The position numbers and the translations under genes are program-made. Source: Bacteroides zoogleoformans (GTDB taxonomy: Bacteria > Bacteroidota > Bacteroidia > Bacteroidales > Bacteroidaceae). Taken from it: DNA of 64,000 nucleotides. The stretch is taken from contig NZ_CP027231.1 in the NCBI RefSeq assembly GCF_002998435.1, forward strand, positions 2,335,001 through 2,399,000. The letters are read 5' to 3'. The notes under the pieces are model-generated. The model made no database searches. It worked only from the letters and a program-made list of their open reading frames with translations, and was not told the DNA's origin. Shown here piece after piece: positions 18,063 to 26,977 of the stretch. Within the stretch, counting starts at the first letter, position 1. Each line of letters opens with the position of its first letter.

Positions 18063-18755
18063 ATGAAAAAATTATTAATGATCATTGCTATCGCAGTATG
18101 CGGCATCAATCAAATGCATGCACAGTTCTACGTTGGTGGTTCGGTTGGATTTACCAGTAGTAAAATAAGTATGGGGACGGGCTCCGACGAAAGCGGTTCT
18201 TCGTATAAGATACTGCCTGAAATCGGTTATAAGTTCAGCGACCAAATGTCTTTCGGCGTCAGCTTAGGATACCTCAAAGGCTATGCGGCATTGGGCTCTT
18301 TCGATGTGAATGACATCAAGGCTTTGGGTGGTGCTCTTATAAGTACAGCTGCCGACCTTTCTTCCAGTGACTCGAACGACATGAGTCTGAAGGCATTCCG
18401 CATCGCTCCCTATCTGCGTTACACTGTTTTCGAGTCGGGAATGTTCCAGTTCTTCATCGATGGCGTTGTAGGATACAGTTCCATAAAGGCAGATGCCCAG
18501 AAACTTGGTAAAAAGGCAGGCGGTGATAGTGGCTTGGGAAATATCAACATGAAAGACCGGACCGTAACGGGCTTGGAAATGTGCATACGTCCGGGTATCG
18601 CCGTGAACCTGAATGATAATTTCAGCCTGTTCGCCAAGATCGGCTCCTTAGGCTATCAGACCCTGAAGTTGAAAGACAGCGATTTCAAACTGACCCGTAT
18701 CGGATTTGACCTCGATAGCAACAACTTGTTGTTAGGAGCAATATTCTACTTCTAA
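18063..18755 (+). CDS. outer-membrane beta-barrel protein
   Basis: A 230-residue protein with a cleavable signal peptide ending MHAQ, followed by alternating amphipathic strands (FYVGGSVGFTSS, SYKILPEIGYKFSD, MSFGVSLGYLKGYAALG) and an aromatic-terminated last strand (LLLGAIFYF). This is the OMP beta-barrel family found widely in Bacteroidetes. It is monocistronic with its own promoter and terminator. Size suggests eight to ten strands. No ligand is evident. Confidence 0.85.
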   Translation: MKKLLMIIAIAVCGINQMHAQFYVGGSVGFTSSKISMGTGSDESGSSYKILPEIGYKFSDQMSFGVSLGYLKGYAALGSFDVNDIKALGGALISTAADLSSSDSNDMSLKAFRIAPYLRYTVFESGMFQFFIDGVVGYSSIKADAQKLGKKAGGDSGLGNINMKDRTVTGLEMCIRPGIAVNLNDNFSLFAKIGSLGYQTLKLKDSDFKLTRIGFDLDSNNLLLGAIFYF

Positions 18756-18798
18756 ACGTTCCGGGGCCTCAAGAGGGTGTGTCAAAAAAAACAGAAGT

Positions 18799-18832
18799 CG
18801 CTTATCTGACAGATAAGCGCAACGGATTTTTT
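18799..18832 (+). terminator. terminator after the barrel protein gene
   Basis: CGCTTATCT (18799-18807) and AGATAAGCG (18811-18819) form a 9-bp stem with a 3-nt loop. A T-run follows a few bases later (18827 onward). Confidence 0.7.
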
Positions 18833-18915
18833 CTTGACATGCTCTCTTTCTTTTTTGTTTGACTTGTTGCTCCGGAGAAGACTTTCTTCTTGTTTAATGC
18901 CAACACTGTGTTCTT

Positions 18916-19671
18916 ATGAAAGCCAACATTCTATTCTTTTTATGGGTCTGTAGCATTTTCCTTTTACCGGCAAGCGCACAAGAGCCTTCGGTCACCGGCA
19001 TCATGACGAAAGCGTGCCGCAACAAGGAGGGACAGACTTTTCGGGCAAAAATGAAGATGACCATCATACGCCCCAAGTGGAAAAGAGAGATTGAAGCCAA
19101 GATGTGGGTAAGAACGCGCGACTACTCATGCGTGCTGCTCACTGCACCCGCACGCGAACGGGGGCAGGCTTTCCTGAAACGGAAAAACGATCTGTGGAAC
19201 TGGCAGCCGGGAATAGGACGCACCATCAAGATGGCGTCCACCCTCACCGGTCAGTCGTGGATGGGAAGCGACTTCACCACGGACGACATAGTACGGCAGA
19301 CCTCATTTTTGAACGACTTCACCCACACCCTGTTGGGCAAAGAGATAGTGGACGGCAACGAATGCTACAAGATTCTGCTCACTCCAAAGCCCGAAAGCAT
19401 AATCGTGTGGGGAAAAGTGATCTCATGGGTAAGTACGAAAGACTTCGTGGATGTGAAAAACGAGTACTACGACGAAGACGACAATCTGGTGCAGACCTAT
19501 CGGGGTTACGACTTCGAGCACTACGCTTCATACTACATCCCCATGAGGATGGAGATGATTCCGGCACAGAAGAACAACCACAAAACGGTGCTCACCGTGC
19601 AGGCCTATGAAATCAATCCACCGATAGACGACAGATTCTTTTCCCTGCAAAACCTTAAAAAACTGCACTGA
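18916..19671 (+). CDS. LolA-like periplasmic carrier (outer-membrane lipoprotein-sorting protein family)
   Basis: A 251-residue protein with a signal peptide ending PASAQ. The mature part resembles the LolA_like family (the group annotated as outer membrane lipoprotein-sorting protein, distinct from classical LolA): KMTIIRPKWKREIEAKMW, a lipid-embracing half-barrel with GQAFLKRKNDLWNWQPGIGR, and QSWMGSDFTTDDIVRQ. These proteins ferry a lipidic substrate across the periplasm. Its stop overlaps the next gene's start (TGATG), so it is translationally coupled with the permease. It is the first gene of a six-gene operon. Confidence 0.82.
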   Translation: MKANILFFLWVCSIFLLPASAQEPSVTGIMTKACRNKEGQTFRAKMKMTIIRPKWKREIEAKMWVRTRDYSCVLLTAPARERGQAFLKRKNDLWNWQPGIGRTIKMASTLTGQSWMGSDFTTDDIVRQTSFLNDFTHTLLGKEIVDGNECYKILLTPKPESIIVWGKVISWVSTKDFVDVKNEYYDEDDNLVQTYRGYDFEHYASYYIPMRMEMIPAQKNNHKTVLTVQAYEINPPIDDRFFSLQNLKKLH

Positions 19672-20879
19672 TGCTCAGAACGGCCTGGCTCAATCTATGG
19701 AGAAACCCGCGGCGTACATGCACCACAGCGGCGTCGGTATGCTTCGCGGTATTCTTCTGCATACTGCTGAACTCGGCCTATATCGGTATTTGGGAGGCAT
19801 TCATACAGAACTTTCTGCGCATAGAAAAAGGACATATAGAGATATGCCACAAAGCCGAAGAGGAGAGCGACGATGAATACATGCCTATGTCGGACGAGAT
19901 GCTGCAACACTTGTCCGACTTGTCCGGGGTGACCGATGTATTACCGCGGATAGAGACATTTGCCATGGCTTCTGCCGGAGACCTGAGCCGCGGAGTGGCG
20001 GTGTTCGGTGTTCGCCCTTCGCAAGAGAAGCGCCGAATGAGTATCACCTCCATGCTGACTGAGGGGAGTTACCTTGAAGAAGATGACGACGGTGTGTTGT
20101 TGGGACTGAAACTAAGCCGTAGCCTCAACGTTGGCGTGGGCGACAGCATAGCCGTGATAGGCAAAGGCTGCCACGGTTCGAGTGCAGGAGGCCTGTTTCC
20201 CATACGGGGCATAGTGACACTGCCAGTAGCCAAAGCAGACAAAGTGGCCGTATATATGAGCCTGAAAGCGGCGCAAGAGTTCATCGGTCTGCCCGTGGGG
20301 TACAGCCGCGTGTATCTGTGGATAGACAAGGAAGAAAACCTTGCCGCCATACAAAAGGAAGCAGAGGCTCTTCTTCCTCCCGACGAATATGATGTGCAGA
20401 ACTGGATAAGCACGATGAGTGATTTTCTGATCTATGCAGAGACTACAAAGACGATAGGAGAGATAGTGAACCTCATTCTGTACATGCTGGTGGCATCGGG
20501 TGTGCTGGGCACCGTGATCATGATGGTCAACGAGCGTCGATACGAGTTCGGCATGATGATAGCTTTGGGCATGCAACGCACCCGGCTTGCTCTGACCGTG
20601 TTCTGCGAACTACTATTCATCATGGTGGGGGGAGGCATGGCAGGCATAGTTGCCGTACTGCCCATCATCCACTATTTTGAGTGCAATCCTTTTCCCTTAG
20701 ATGGCAATTCAGCCAAGCTGATACAAGATTATATCACCAACCCCGAGTTCACCTGCCACACCGGAGTGGGCCTCATCGCCGAGCAACTGATTGCCGTGGC
20801 GCTGATAGGTGGAATCGTCATGCTATATCCCGCACTGGCCATCTTCAAGTTAAAGGTGAACCTTGTGTTGAAACAATAG
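19671..20879 (+). CDS. ABC transporter permease, FtsX/MacB family (first of two)
   Basis: A 402-residue permease with the LolC/LolE/MacB topology: an N-terminal membrane helix (residues about 15-40), a large periplasmic domain (about 45-265), then three helices. The third-helix region carries VNERRYEFGMMIALGMQRTR, the coupling helix that contacts the ATPase. Starting within the preceding stop codon, it is coupled to the LolA-like carrier. Together with the second permease it would form a heterodimer. Confidence 0.88.
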   Translation: MLRTAWLNLWRNPRRTCTTAASVCFAVFFCILLNSAYIGIWEAFIQNFLRIEKGHIEICHKAEEESDDEYMPMSDEMLQHLSDLSGVTDVLPRIETFAMASAGDLSRGVAVFGVRPSQEKRRMSITSMLTEGSYLEEDDDGVLLGLKLSRSLNVGVGDSIAVIGKGCHGSSAGGLFPIRGIVTLPVAKADKVAVYMSLKAAQEFIGLPVGYSRVYLWIDKEENLAAIQKEAEALLPPDEYDVQNWISTMSDFLIYAETTKTIGEIVNLILYMLVASGVLGTVIMMVNERRYEFGMMIALGMQRTRLALTVFCELLFIMVGGGMAGIVAVLPIIHYFECNPFPLDGNSAKLIQDYITNPEFTCHTGVGLIAEQLIAVALIGGIVMLYPALAIFKLKVNLVLKQ

Positions 20880-20961
20880 CGATAAACAAGAAAAAAACGA
20901 TGAAGAAATGAACCTCTTCAGAAAAGAGTACTAAGACAATAACAATAAAGAAGAAAACGCC

Positions 20962-22164
20962 ATGATATACTGTCCCGCCTGGAGAAACATTTGGCGCAAC
21001 AAGTTGCGCAGTGGCATCATAATGGGTGCCATAGCCATCGGTATGTTTGCCGGAACGCTTCTGGTGGCATTTCTCAAGGGGTGGAGTACGGACATCATAC
21101 AGGAGCACATAGACATGCAGGTATCGTGCATTCAGATACACAGGCACGATGACGGAGCGGAGAACGATGCAAGCAATTTCTTCGCCGAGGAAGAAGTCGT
21201 GCAGGTGCTTGAGACTACACCGGGTATAACGGGTTTCAGCACCCGGCTGAAAGCCGATGCCGTGCTCACAAGTCCGGAGGAGAGTACCGGAGTGACCCTG
21301 ATAGGAGTAGATTCGGAAATGGAGAAAAAGATTTCACGCGTGTATACCACTATTCCCGATTCGGCCGGCAGCTTCCTGTCCCACTCCGAGGTGAGCCCCA
21401 TCGTAATCAGCCGTGAGACGGCCGACAGACTGAAGGTACGCCTGCGATCGAAAATAGTGCTCAATGTGCAAGACTGCTCCGGCGAAATACAGAGCACCCT
21501 CTTCAGGGTGGGAGGCATCTTCGCTACCCACAGCAAACGCTTCGATGCGGTGACGGCCTACGTGCGCAAGTCCGACCTGGCCCCTTACCTCATGACGCCT
21601 GAAGGCTGTGTGCACGAGATAGCCGTGATGACGGCCGAGCCGAAGAAGAGCGACGAGCAAGCCCGCAGGCTGTCGCAACGCCTGCCCTCTATGCTGAAAG
21701 CCGAGTCCTGGGGCGAGGTATTCCCCGTGCTGAACGTGGGTCTTTTCTGGTTAAAAGTCTTTAGCTATCTGTTTTTGGGAGTATTCCTCACCGCACTTTC
21801 GTTCGGTACGGTGAACATCATGCAGATGGCCGTGATGGAGCGCGACAAGGAGTTCAAGATGTTGTACCGAATAGGCATGGCACCGAGGCTGATACTGAAG
21901 ATGGTGCTGCTGGAGACCTGCTTCCTCACCTTGGTGGGCGCAATAGTCGGCATCGTGCCGGCCACGGTGCTCGCGGCACTCACGGCCGATGTGGGCTTGA
22001 ACATAAGCATGCTGTTCAACCTGAAATTCGCATACGGATTTGGCGAGGTGGTGCACCCTGAACTATCGGTGGTGGCCATAGTGGAGATTTTCATCCTTGT
22101 CGCAGTATCGGCTACGGTGTCGGCCATACTGCCCATGCACCACACTTTGAAAATAATGAAATGA
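20962..22164 (+). CDS. ABC transporter permease, FtsX/MacB family (second of two)
   Basis: A 400-residue permease with the same four-helix FtsX layout as its upstream neighbour: first helix RNKLRSGIIMGAIAIGMFAG, a periplasmic domain, then SYLFLGVFLTALSFGTVNIM and the coupling segment MERDKEFKMLYRIGMAPR. It is clearly paralogous but diverged, as in LolC/LolE. An 82-bp gap separates the two permease genes. It feeds into the ATPase gene 45 bp downstream. Confidence 0.88.
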   Translation: MIYCPAWRNIWRNKLRSGIIMGAIAIGMFAGTLLVAFLKGWSTDIIQEHIDMQVSCIQIHRHDDGAENDASNFFAEEEVVQVLETTPGITGFSTRLKADAVLTSPEESTGVTLIGVDSEMEKKISRVYTTIPDSAGSFLSHSEVSPIVISRETADRLKVRLRSKIVLNVQDCSGEIQSTLFRVGGIFATHSKRFDAVTAYVRKSDLAPYLMTPEGCVHEIAVMTAEPKKSDEQARRLSQRLPSMLKAESWGEVFPVLNVGLFWLKVFSYLFLGVFLTALSFGTVNIMQMAVMERDKEFKMLYRIGMAPRLILKMVLLETCFLTLVGAIVGIVPATVLAALTADVGLNISMLFNLKFAYGFGEVVHPELSVVAIVEIFILVAVSATVSAILPMHHTLKIMK

Positions 22165-22209
22165 ACCGGAAGAGAAGCCGATGCGGCATAACTAAATAAC
22201 AACAAGCAT

Positions 22210-22893
22210 ATGGCATTGATAGAGACAGAAGAACTTGGAAAGATATATCGGGGCAAGGCTTTCGACGTGGAGGCCGTGGCCGACGTCAGCCTCGGCTTCG
22301 AGCAAGGAGAGTTCACTGCAATAGTAGGTCCCTCGGGCTCGGGAAAGACCACCTTGCTCAATCTGATAGGCGGGTTGGACCGCCCATCGGCAGGCAGGGT
22401 GATGATAGACGGAAAGGACATCGGCCTGCTGAAGGAAAAGGAGCTGGTGGACTTCAGGCTGCACAACGTGGGCTTCGTGTTCCAGGCATACAACCTGATT
22501 CCGGTGTTCACGGCGGAGGAGAACATATCTTTCCTGATGGAGCTGCAAGGCAGACCTAAGGAGGAACGGAAAAGCCGTACACAAGAGTTGCTGCGGGTGA
22601 TAGGTCTGTCCGACCGTGCCCGCAGCCGTCCGGCCGACCTTTCGGGTGGCGAGCAGCAGCGTGTTGCCGTGGCTCGCGCACTGGCGGCAAAGCCCCGTTT
22701 TGTGCTGGCCGACGAGCCTACGGCCAATCTTGACACCAAGTCGGCCGAGAACCTACTCGACATGATGATGAGGCTGAATAAGGAGGAGGGCATGACCTTC
22801 ATCTTTTCTACGCACGACCCCCGCGTCATGGCAAAGGCCGGACGCATCATCACTTTGGAAGACGGCAGAATGATAAAAGAGGAGAGAATATGA
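22210..22893 (+). CDS. ABC transporter ATP-binding protein, LolD/MacB type
   Basis: A 227-residue ATPase powering the two permeases. Walker A is GPSGSGKTTLLN, the Q-loop is VFQAYNLIPVFTAEEN, the signature is LSGGEQQRVAVARAL, Walker B is VLADEPTANLD, and the H-loop is FSTHDPRV. The length and the LIGGLDRPSAG segment are typical of the LolD/MacB/FtsE group. Its stop overlaps the next gene (ATGA), so it is coupled to the barrel protein. Confidence 0.95.
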   Translation: MALIETEELGKIYRGKAFDVEAVADVSLGFEQGEFTAIVGPSGSGKTTLLNLIGGLDRPSAGRVMIDGKDIGLLKEKELVDFRLHNVGFVFQAYNLIPVFTAEENISFLMELQGRPKEERKSRTQELLRVIGLSDRARSRPADLSGGEQQRVAVARALAAKPRFVLADEPTANLDTKSAENLLDMMMRLNKEEGMTFIFSTHDPRVMAKAGRIITLEDGRMIKEERI

Positions 22894-24050
22894 GGAAGGC
22901 GGTGCTCATATGGATGGCATTGCTCGCCACATGCACGCTGACGGCACGGGCGCAACGCATGGAGGCACCACGCATTTCGGGCTACCTGAACAACAGCACG
23001 GTTTATGCGGCTACCCACCCCGACCTGCTGGAGGAGACGTTGTGGCAGAACATCGTGTACCTGCGCACGGACTTAGACTGGAGAGCCTCCTCTGCTATTC
23101 GTATAGATGCGGGGATGAGGAACATAGTCTATACGGGAAATGCTACCGCACTGTCGTACATAAAAGAGTATACGGACGGGGAGCGAGGATGGGCAGGCAT
23201 GACTTTCGACATTGTCGACCGCGAAAGGATGCTCTACCGACTGAACATAGACCGGCTGTCGTTGCAATGGAGCTCCGGTGCACTGGAGGTGAAGGTGGGC
23301 AGGCAGCGCATAGACTGGGGGCAGACGCTGGTGTGGAACCCCACAAACATCTTCAATCCTCATTCTTTCTCTCGCTTCAACTGCCTCGAACGACCGGGAT
23401 GCGACGCTCTGCGCACCACGTATTATCACAACGAGACGTCGTACAGCGAGATGGCCATCTCGCCCGACAGGAATGGAAGAATGACGACGGCCTTCAGGCA
23501 CGGCGGACGGATGGGACGTGCCGACTACAACCTGATGACGGGTATATATCGCGAAGAAGACGCCGTGGCCGGAGCTGCGATGACCTACGGGCACGGCGAA
23601 CTGATGGTGCGCACCGAGGGCGCTTTGTTCGTGCCGCTCGACTCCAAGGACGAGTGCGAAACGATAGTACAGATTGCAGCCGGTGCCGACTACGCCTTCA
23701 ACAGCAATCTGACGATACTGTGCGAGGTGCTATACAGAAACCGCAGTATTGACACGGACGTGAACAGCCTGATGTTTTATACAGACCCGCACTCGGCCAG
23801 AGACCTGTCCGTATCAAGGTGGAGCATTCTGGCGCAGGCTGTCTATCTGCTCACACCACACCTGTCTGTACGCCTGTCGGCATCACATTTTACAGACAAG
23901 CGGCTATCTCACGCCGGCTTCAACCTCAACTATCGGATGGGGGCCAACATAGAGACCTCACTCTTTGCCCACTTTGCGAACTACGCTTCGCAACAGCCGA
24001 TAAAGATCAAGGCAGAACTGGGGTACGTGCAACTGAAATGGAGTTTTTAG
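22890..24050 (+). CDS. outer-membrane beta-barrel protein of the export operon
   Basis: A 386-residue protein with a signal peptide ending TARAQ and repeated amphipathic strands ending in an aromatic residue (YVQLKWSF). The segment VGRQRIDWGQTLVWNPTNIFNP recalls DUF1302-like porins that sit with lipid-exporting RND systems. That makes this the likely outer-membrane component of the operon. Family assignment is tentative; there is no other recognised domain. Confidence 0.72.
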   Translation: MRKAVLIWMALLATCTLTARAQRMEAPRISGYLNNSTVYAATHPDLLEETLWQNIVYLRTDLDWRASSAIRIDAGMRNIVYTGNATALSYIKEYTDGERGWAGMTFDIVDRERMLYRLNIDRLSLQWSSGALEVKVGRQRIDWGQTLVWNPTNIFNPHSFSRFNCLERPGCDALRTTYYHNETSYSEMAISPDRNGRMTTAFRHGGRMGRADYNLMTGIYREEDAVAGAAMTYGHGELMVRTEGALFVPLDSKDECETIVQIAAGADYAFNSNLTILCEVLYRNRSIDTDVNSLMFYTDPHSARDLSVSRWSILAQAVYLLTPHLSVRLSASHFTDKRLSHAGFNLNYRMGANIETSLFAHFANYASQQPIKIKAELGYVQLKWSF

Positions 24051-24081
24051 AAGATAAGACAATAATAAATCAAAAGATACA

Positions 24082-25356
24082 ATGAATATGCTTACACATA
24101 TCAGATCACTTGCAACAGGCCTGCTTGGAGCACTACTGCTGGCAGGCGTGTTTTCGGCCTGCGATCGTAAAGATTCCGAGCCGTTTGTACCAATGGAGTA
24201 TGTGACGTTCTCGGGGGAGTTGTTCACCAAGAATCTGCGATTGAAAGAGGTTGTAGACGAAACGCAGGGACAGCTCCACGTGGGTGCGTTAGAGCCCATC
24301 TTAAGCGGACAAGGCTTGTCGGAGAGCGAAATCAAATCGATCATGCAAAAGGTGAACATGTACATTCAGCTTTCCGGCGAGTGCTACGCTCACGCCATCA
24401 CTTACCACACCACAGGCCCGAAAGGAGAGCCCATCGTGGCATCGGGCATGATTTATTATCCCAAGTCGGGCCGCCCGAAGGGGGTAATAGAGATTGTGCC
24501 GTGGAGCAAGAGCAAAAAGGAGTGCGGTACGGAGAATTACGCTTTCATGCCCGAAATCATTCCCGGCATGAGCGCATACGTGCATATCGTGGCCGATCAA
24601 GTGGGGTATGGTGCTACGGCCGACGTTCCAATAGCCTACTTGCAATACGACAACGTGGCCGTGGTGGCCGCTGACATGCGTCGGGCCGCAGAGGAGTTTG
24701 TGTACAATCGCCATCATTGCAAACTGAGTGCCGAAAGCATCCTGATGGGCTATTCGCTGGGAGGCGGAGGGGCATTGAGTCTGGCCCAATATTATCAGGG
24801 GCATCCTGAAAGAGGCGTCAAGGTGAAGGATCTTTTCATAGGGGGTGGAGTGTACGACCCCTCGCTCATGGTAAAGGAGATATTTGCTTCGGGTCATGCC
24901 GGTTATGCTCAAATACCGTCTGTGATATGCTCGTTCGACCATTACGACGATTTGCAGATAGACTTCGGTAAAGTCTTCAAAGGAGATTTGCTGAAACACT
25001 ACAAGGACTGGTGTTACGGGCAGTACAACCTGACAGAATTAACCGAGTCTCTGGGTACCGATCTCCGCGGATATTTTACCGATGAGTTTCTGGGCAGAGA
25101 GGAGTCGGAGGAGTATAGGAAGCTGCTGGAGATTTGCCGGCAGAAAAAGATAAGTCTGGAGCAGAAGCCCGACTTCAAGATACACCTGTCGCATGCACGG
25201 AAAGATGAATTAGTACCCACAAGCTGCTCCGACTGGTTGTACGAGGAACTTTCCGCCATGGGTGCCGAAGTGGAATACAACAAATACAACGCAAACCACC
25301 TGACTTGTTCCCTCTTTACGTTTTGGGAACTTTGGATGGCCCTCGGCAGTCGCTGA
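24082..25356 (+). CDS. alpha/beta-hydrolase lipoprotein (secretory lipase/esterase-like)
   Basis: A 424-residue predicted lipoprotein (lipobox FSAC within the first 30 residues). The fold is alpha/beta hydrolase: nucleophile Ser225 in MGYSLGGGG, then Asp375 in HARKDELVP and His406 in NANHLT, a plausible catalytic triad. The N-terminal part resembles bacterial secretory lipases. It lies 31 bp after the barrel gene and completes the operon. A lipid or ester substrate would fit an envelope lipid transport system, but this is inference. Confidence 0.82.
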   Translation: MNMLTHIRSLATGLLGALLLAGVFSACDRKDSEPFVPMEYVTFSGELFTKNLRLKEVVDETQGQLHVGALEPILSGQGLSESEIKSIMQKVNMYIQLSGECYAHAITYHTTGPKGEPIVASGMIYYPKSGRPKGVIEIVPWSKSKKECGTENYAFMPEIIPGMSAYVHIVADQVGYGATADVPIAYLQYDNVAVVAADMRRAAEEFVYNRHHCKLSAESILMGYSLGGGGALSLAQYYQGHPERGVKVKDLFIGGGVYDPSLMVKEIFASGHAGYAQIPSVICSFDHYDDLQIDFGKVFKGDLLKHYKDWCYGQYNLTELTESLGTDLRGYFTDEFLGREESEEYRKLLEICRQKKISLEQKPDFKIHLSHARKDELVPTSCSDWLYEELSAMGAEVEYNKYNANHLTCSLFTFWELWMALGSR

Positions 25357-25455
25357 CCACCCGAAGATACCCTCTCTGCCCAATGCGTCAATTCGGGGTG
25401 TCCAGCACCTTGCGTGATGGTATGGCTATAGCCTCAACCTTCAGAGTATGTTTTT

Positions 25456-26208
25456 TCAGGTGCTCTCCCTCCCTGCGAGGGGGAGACCGAAAGGAAAGTT
25501 CTCTGCAAACCTCTCATACAGATCGCTCATCAGCACATACAGCCCTGCGAAAAACAGCGGAGCCGCTGCCGGGAAAAGAGAGTATCGCCACGAGACTGAA
25601 AGCGAGCTGCCTACAATCCATAGCGGAAGATAGAATATGTAGATGATGGCGCAAGCCTTGAAAGAGGTCTCTTTCTCCGCAAGCCCACGGAACACCACGA
25701 TGAGCATCACCCCCATGCAGAAGCACAGGAAGACGGGTAGCCAGCCATATTGCCCGACGGCGGCGAACGAAACCGTCACGGCGGTGACGGCTATGACAAA
25801 GCCGTGGACATTCTGCCGGAAGCGTTTCCACCGAAACAGCCTCTCTATCATCCAGCCTCCCAGCATACCGACGAAAACGTCATTGAACGTATCTATATAT
25901 TGCTCGGCAAATATCATGCTGAACCAGGCTTCGTATTCCTTCTTTGGGTCTACGTGATGCAACTGGGGGAAGAGGGTGAACAAATTGCTGATGATACCTT
26001 GTTCCAGAACCTCCCAAAGCGCAAGCAAACCAAACAGGGTCAGCCATCTGCGCTTCACTTTACAGACCGACAGAATGACCAATAGCATGAGACCGCTCCA
26101 GAAATGAATCAAAGTCCAGCCATCGTAGTAAAACGAGCCGTACTGGAAAAAAGGTTCCAACAACCAAGTCAAGGGAACTAAAATCTGTCTGACCAACTGT
26201 TCTAACAT
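25456..26208 (-). CDS. conserved integral membrane protein, function unknown
   Basis: A 250-residue protein with about seven hydrophobic helices. Visible features are YYDGWTLIHFWSGLMLL, WEVLEQGIISN and YIDTFNDVFVGMLGGWMIERLF, with conserved His, Glu and Asp residues near the membrane face, a pattern that also occurs in phosphate- or metal-handling membrane enzymes. I do not recognise the family. It is convergent with the hydrolase gene. Confidence 0.6.
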   Translation of the reverse strand: MLEQLVRQILVPLTWLLEPFFQYGSFYYDGWTLIHFWSGLMLLVILSVCKVKRRWLTLFGLLALWEVLEQGIISNLFTLFPQLHHVDPKKEYEAWFSMIFAEQYIDTFNDVFVGMLGGWMIERLFRWKRFRQNVHGFVIAVTAVTVSFAAVGQYGWLPVFLCFCMGVMLIVVFRGLAEKETSFKACAIIYIFYLPLWIVGSSLSVSWRYSLFPAAAPLFFAGLYVLMSDLYERFAENFPFGLPLAGREST

Positions 26209-26485
26209 AACGCATCCCTCTCTTTAGAAACTGTTTTGAAATGAATAAAAAAAATCTTGATAATATGAATAAGGTTATCAGTTGTTTAATTAAAATATTC
26301 TCGTAACCTCTGAGTATTAAATCTCTATAGATTATGAAATACTATTCAACCAACCTCTAATTTGTGGCAAGATATAGAAAAAATCACTAATTCACAAGCA
26401 AGGGTAGGAAAGAATTCTTCTTGAGAGATTATGATAGTTTATTATCTCTTTCGCAAATGAAAACTTGAAGAAATAATTGAGGATA

Positions 26486-26953
26486 TCATGGGTGTTGCCA
26501 AAAAGATGGATTGTTGAACGATCTTTCTCTTGGCAGGAAAACTTCCGACGTCTTGCCATAGACTATGAATATCCGGCTGACACACTCTTTCTTTGCTTTC
26601 TTGAGTTCTGCTTTCAATTCTCTAATCTGCTCGTCTTTGCTTTTGTGTGCCATAGTGTCATCGTTTTTCTCTTGCAAAGATACTAAACGATTCTCGGAAA
26701 GATAACGACCCACCCAAGAAAATAGCACTTGAACGTTGGAAATGTGATATTTCGCAACCAATTCCTCTGGCGCGTTTTCACCTTTCAAAAAGTCAAGTAC
26801 TGCCATAACACGATCCTCTTCATCATGGATATACCGAGTTGTTTCTACCCATACCCACTCATGCTGACCAGTCGATTCATTCATGACACGGTCTCTTTCT
26901 CGTTTTACTTTTGTTCTCATACACTTTTGTTTGGGACATCCAAAAGTGTCAAG
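26486..26953 (-). pseudogene. IS3-type transposase orfA remnant with left terminus
   Basis: The 144-codon frame (26486-26920) begins MRTKVKRERDRVMNEST and has an orfA-like helix-turn-helix region followed by a coiled-coil ([18 protein letters not shown]). After that the sequence departs from the family and no orfB follows, so the element is truncated. About 30 bp upstream the strand reads TTGACACTTTTGG, a plausible inverted terminal repeat, also repeated as ACACTTTTG / CCAAAAGTGT in opposite orientation. No function is expected. Confidence 0.6.
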
Positions 26954-26977
26954 TTTTTCTAGGGTAAGTCAGAGTGC

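Noticed and set aside
21765..23018. A 417-codon minus-strand open frame
   Set aside because: Crosses two well-supported plus-strand genes (permease and ATPase) and shows no domain.
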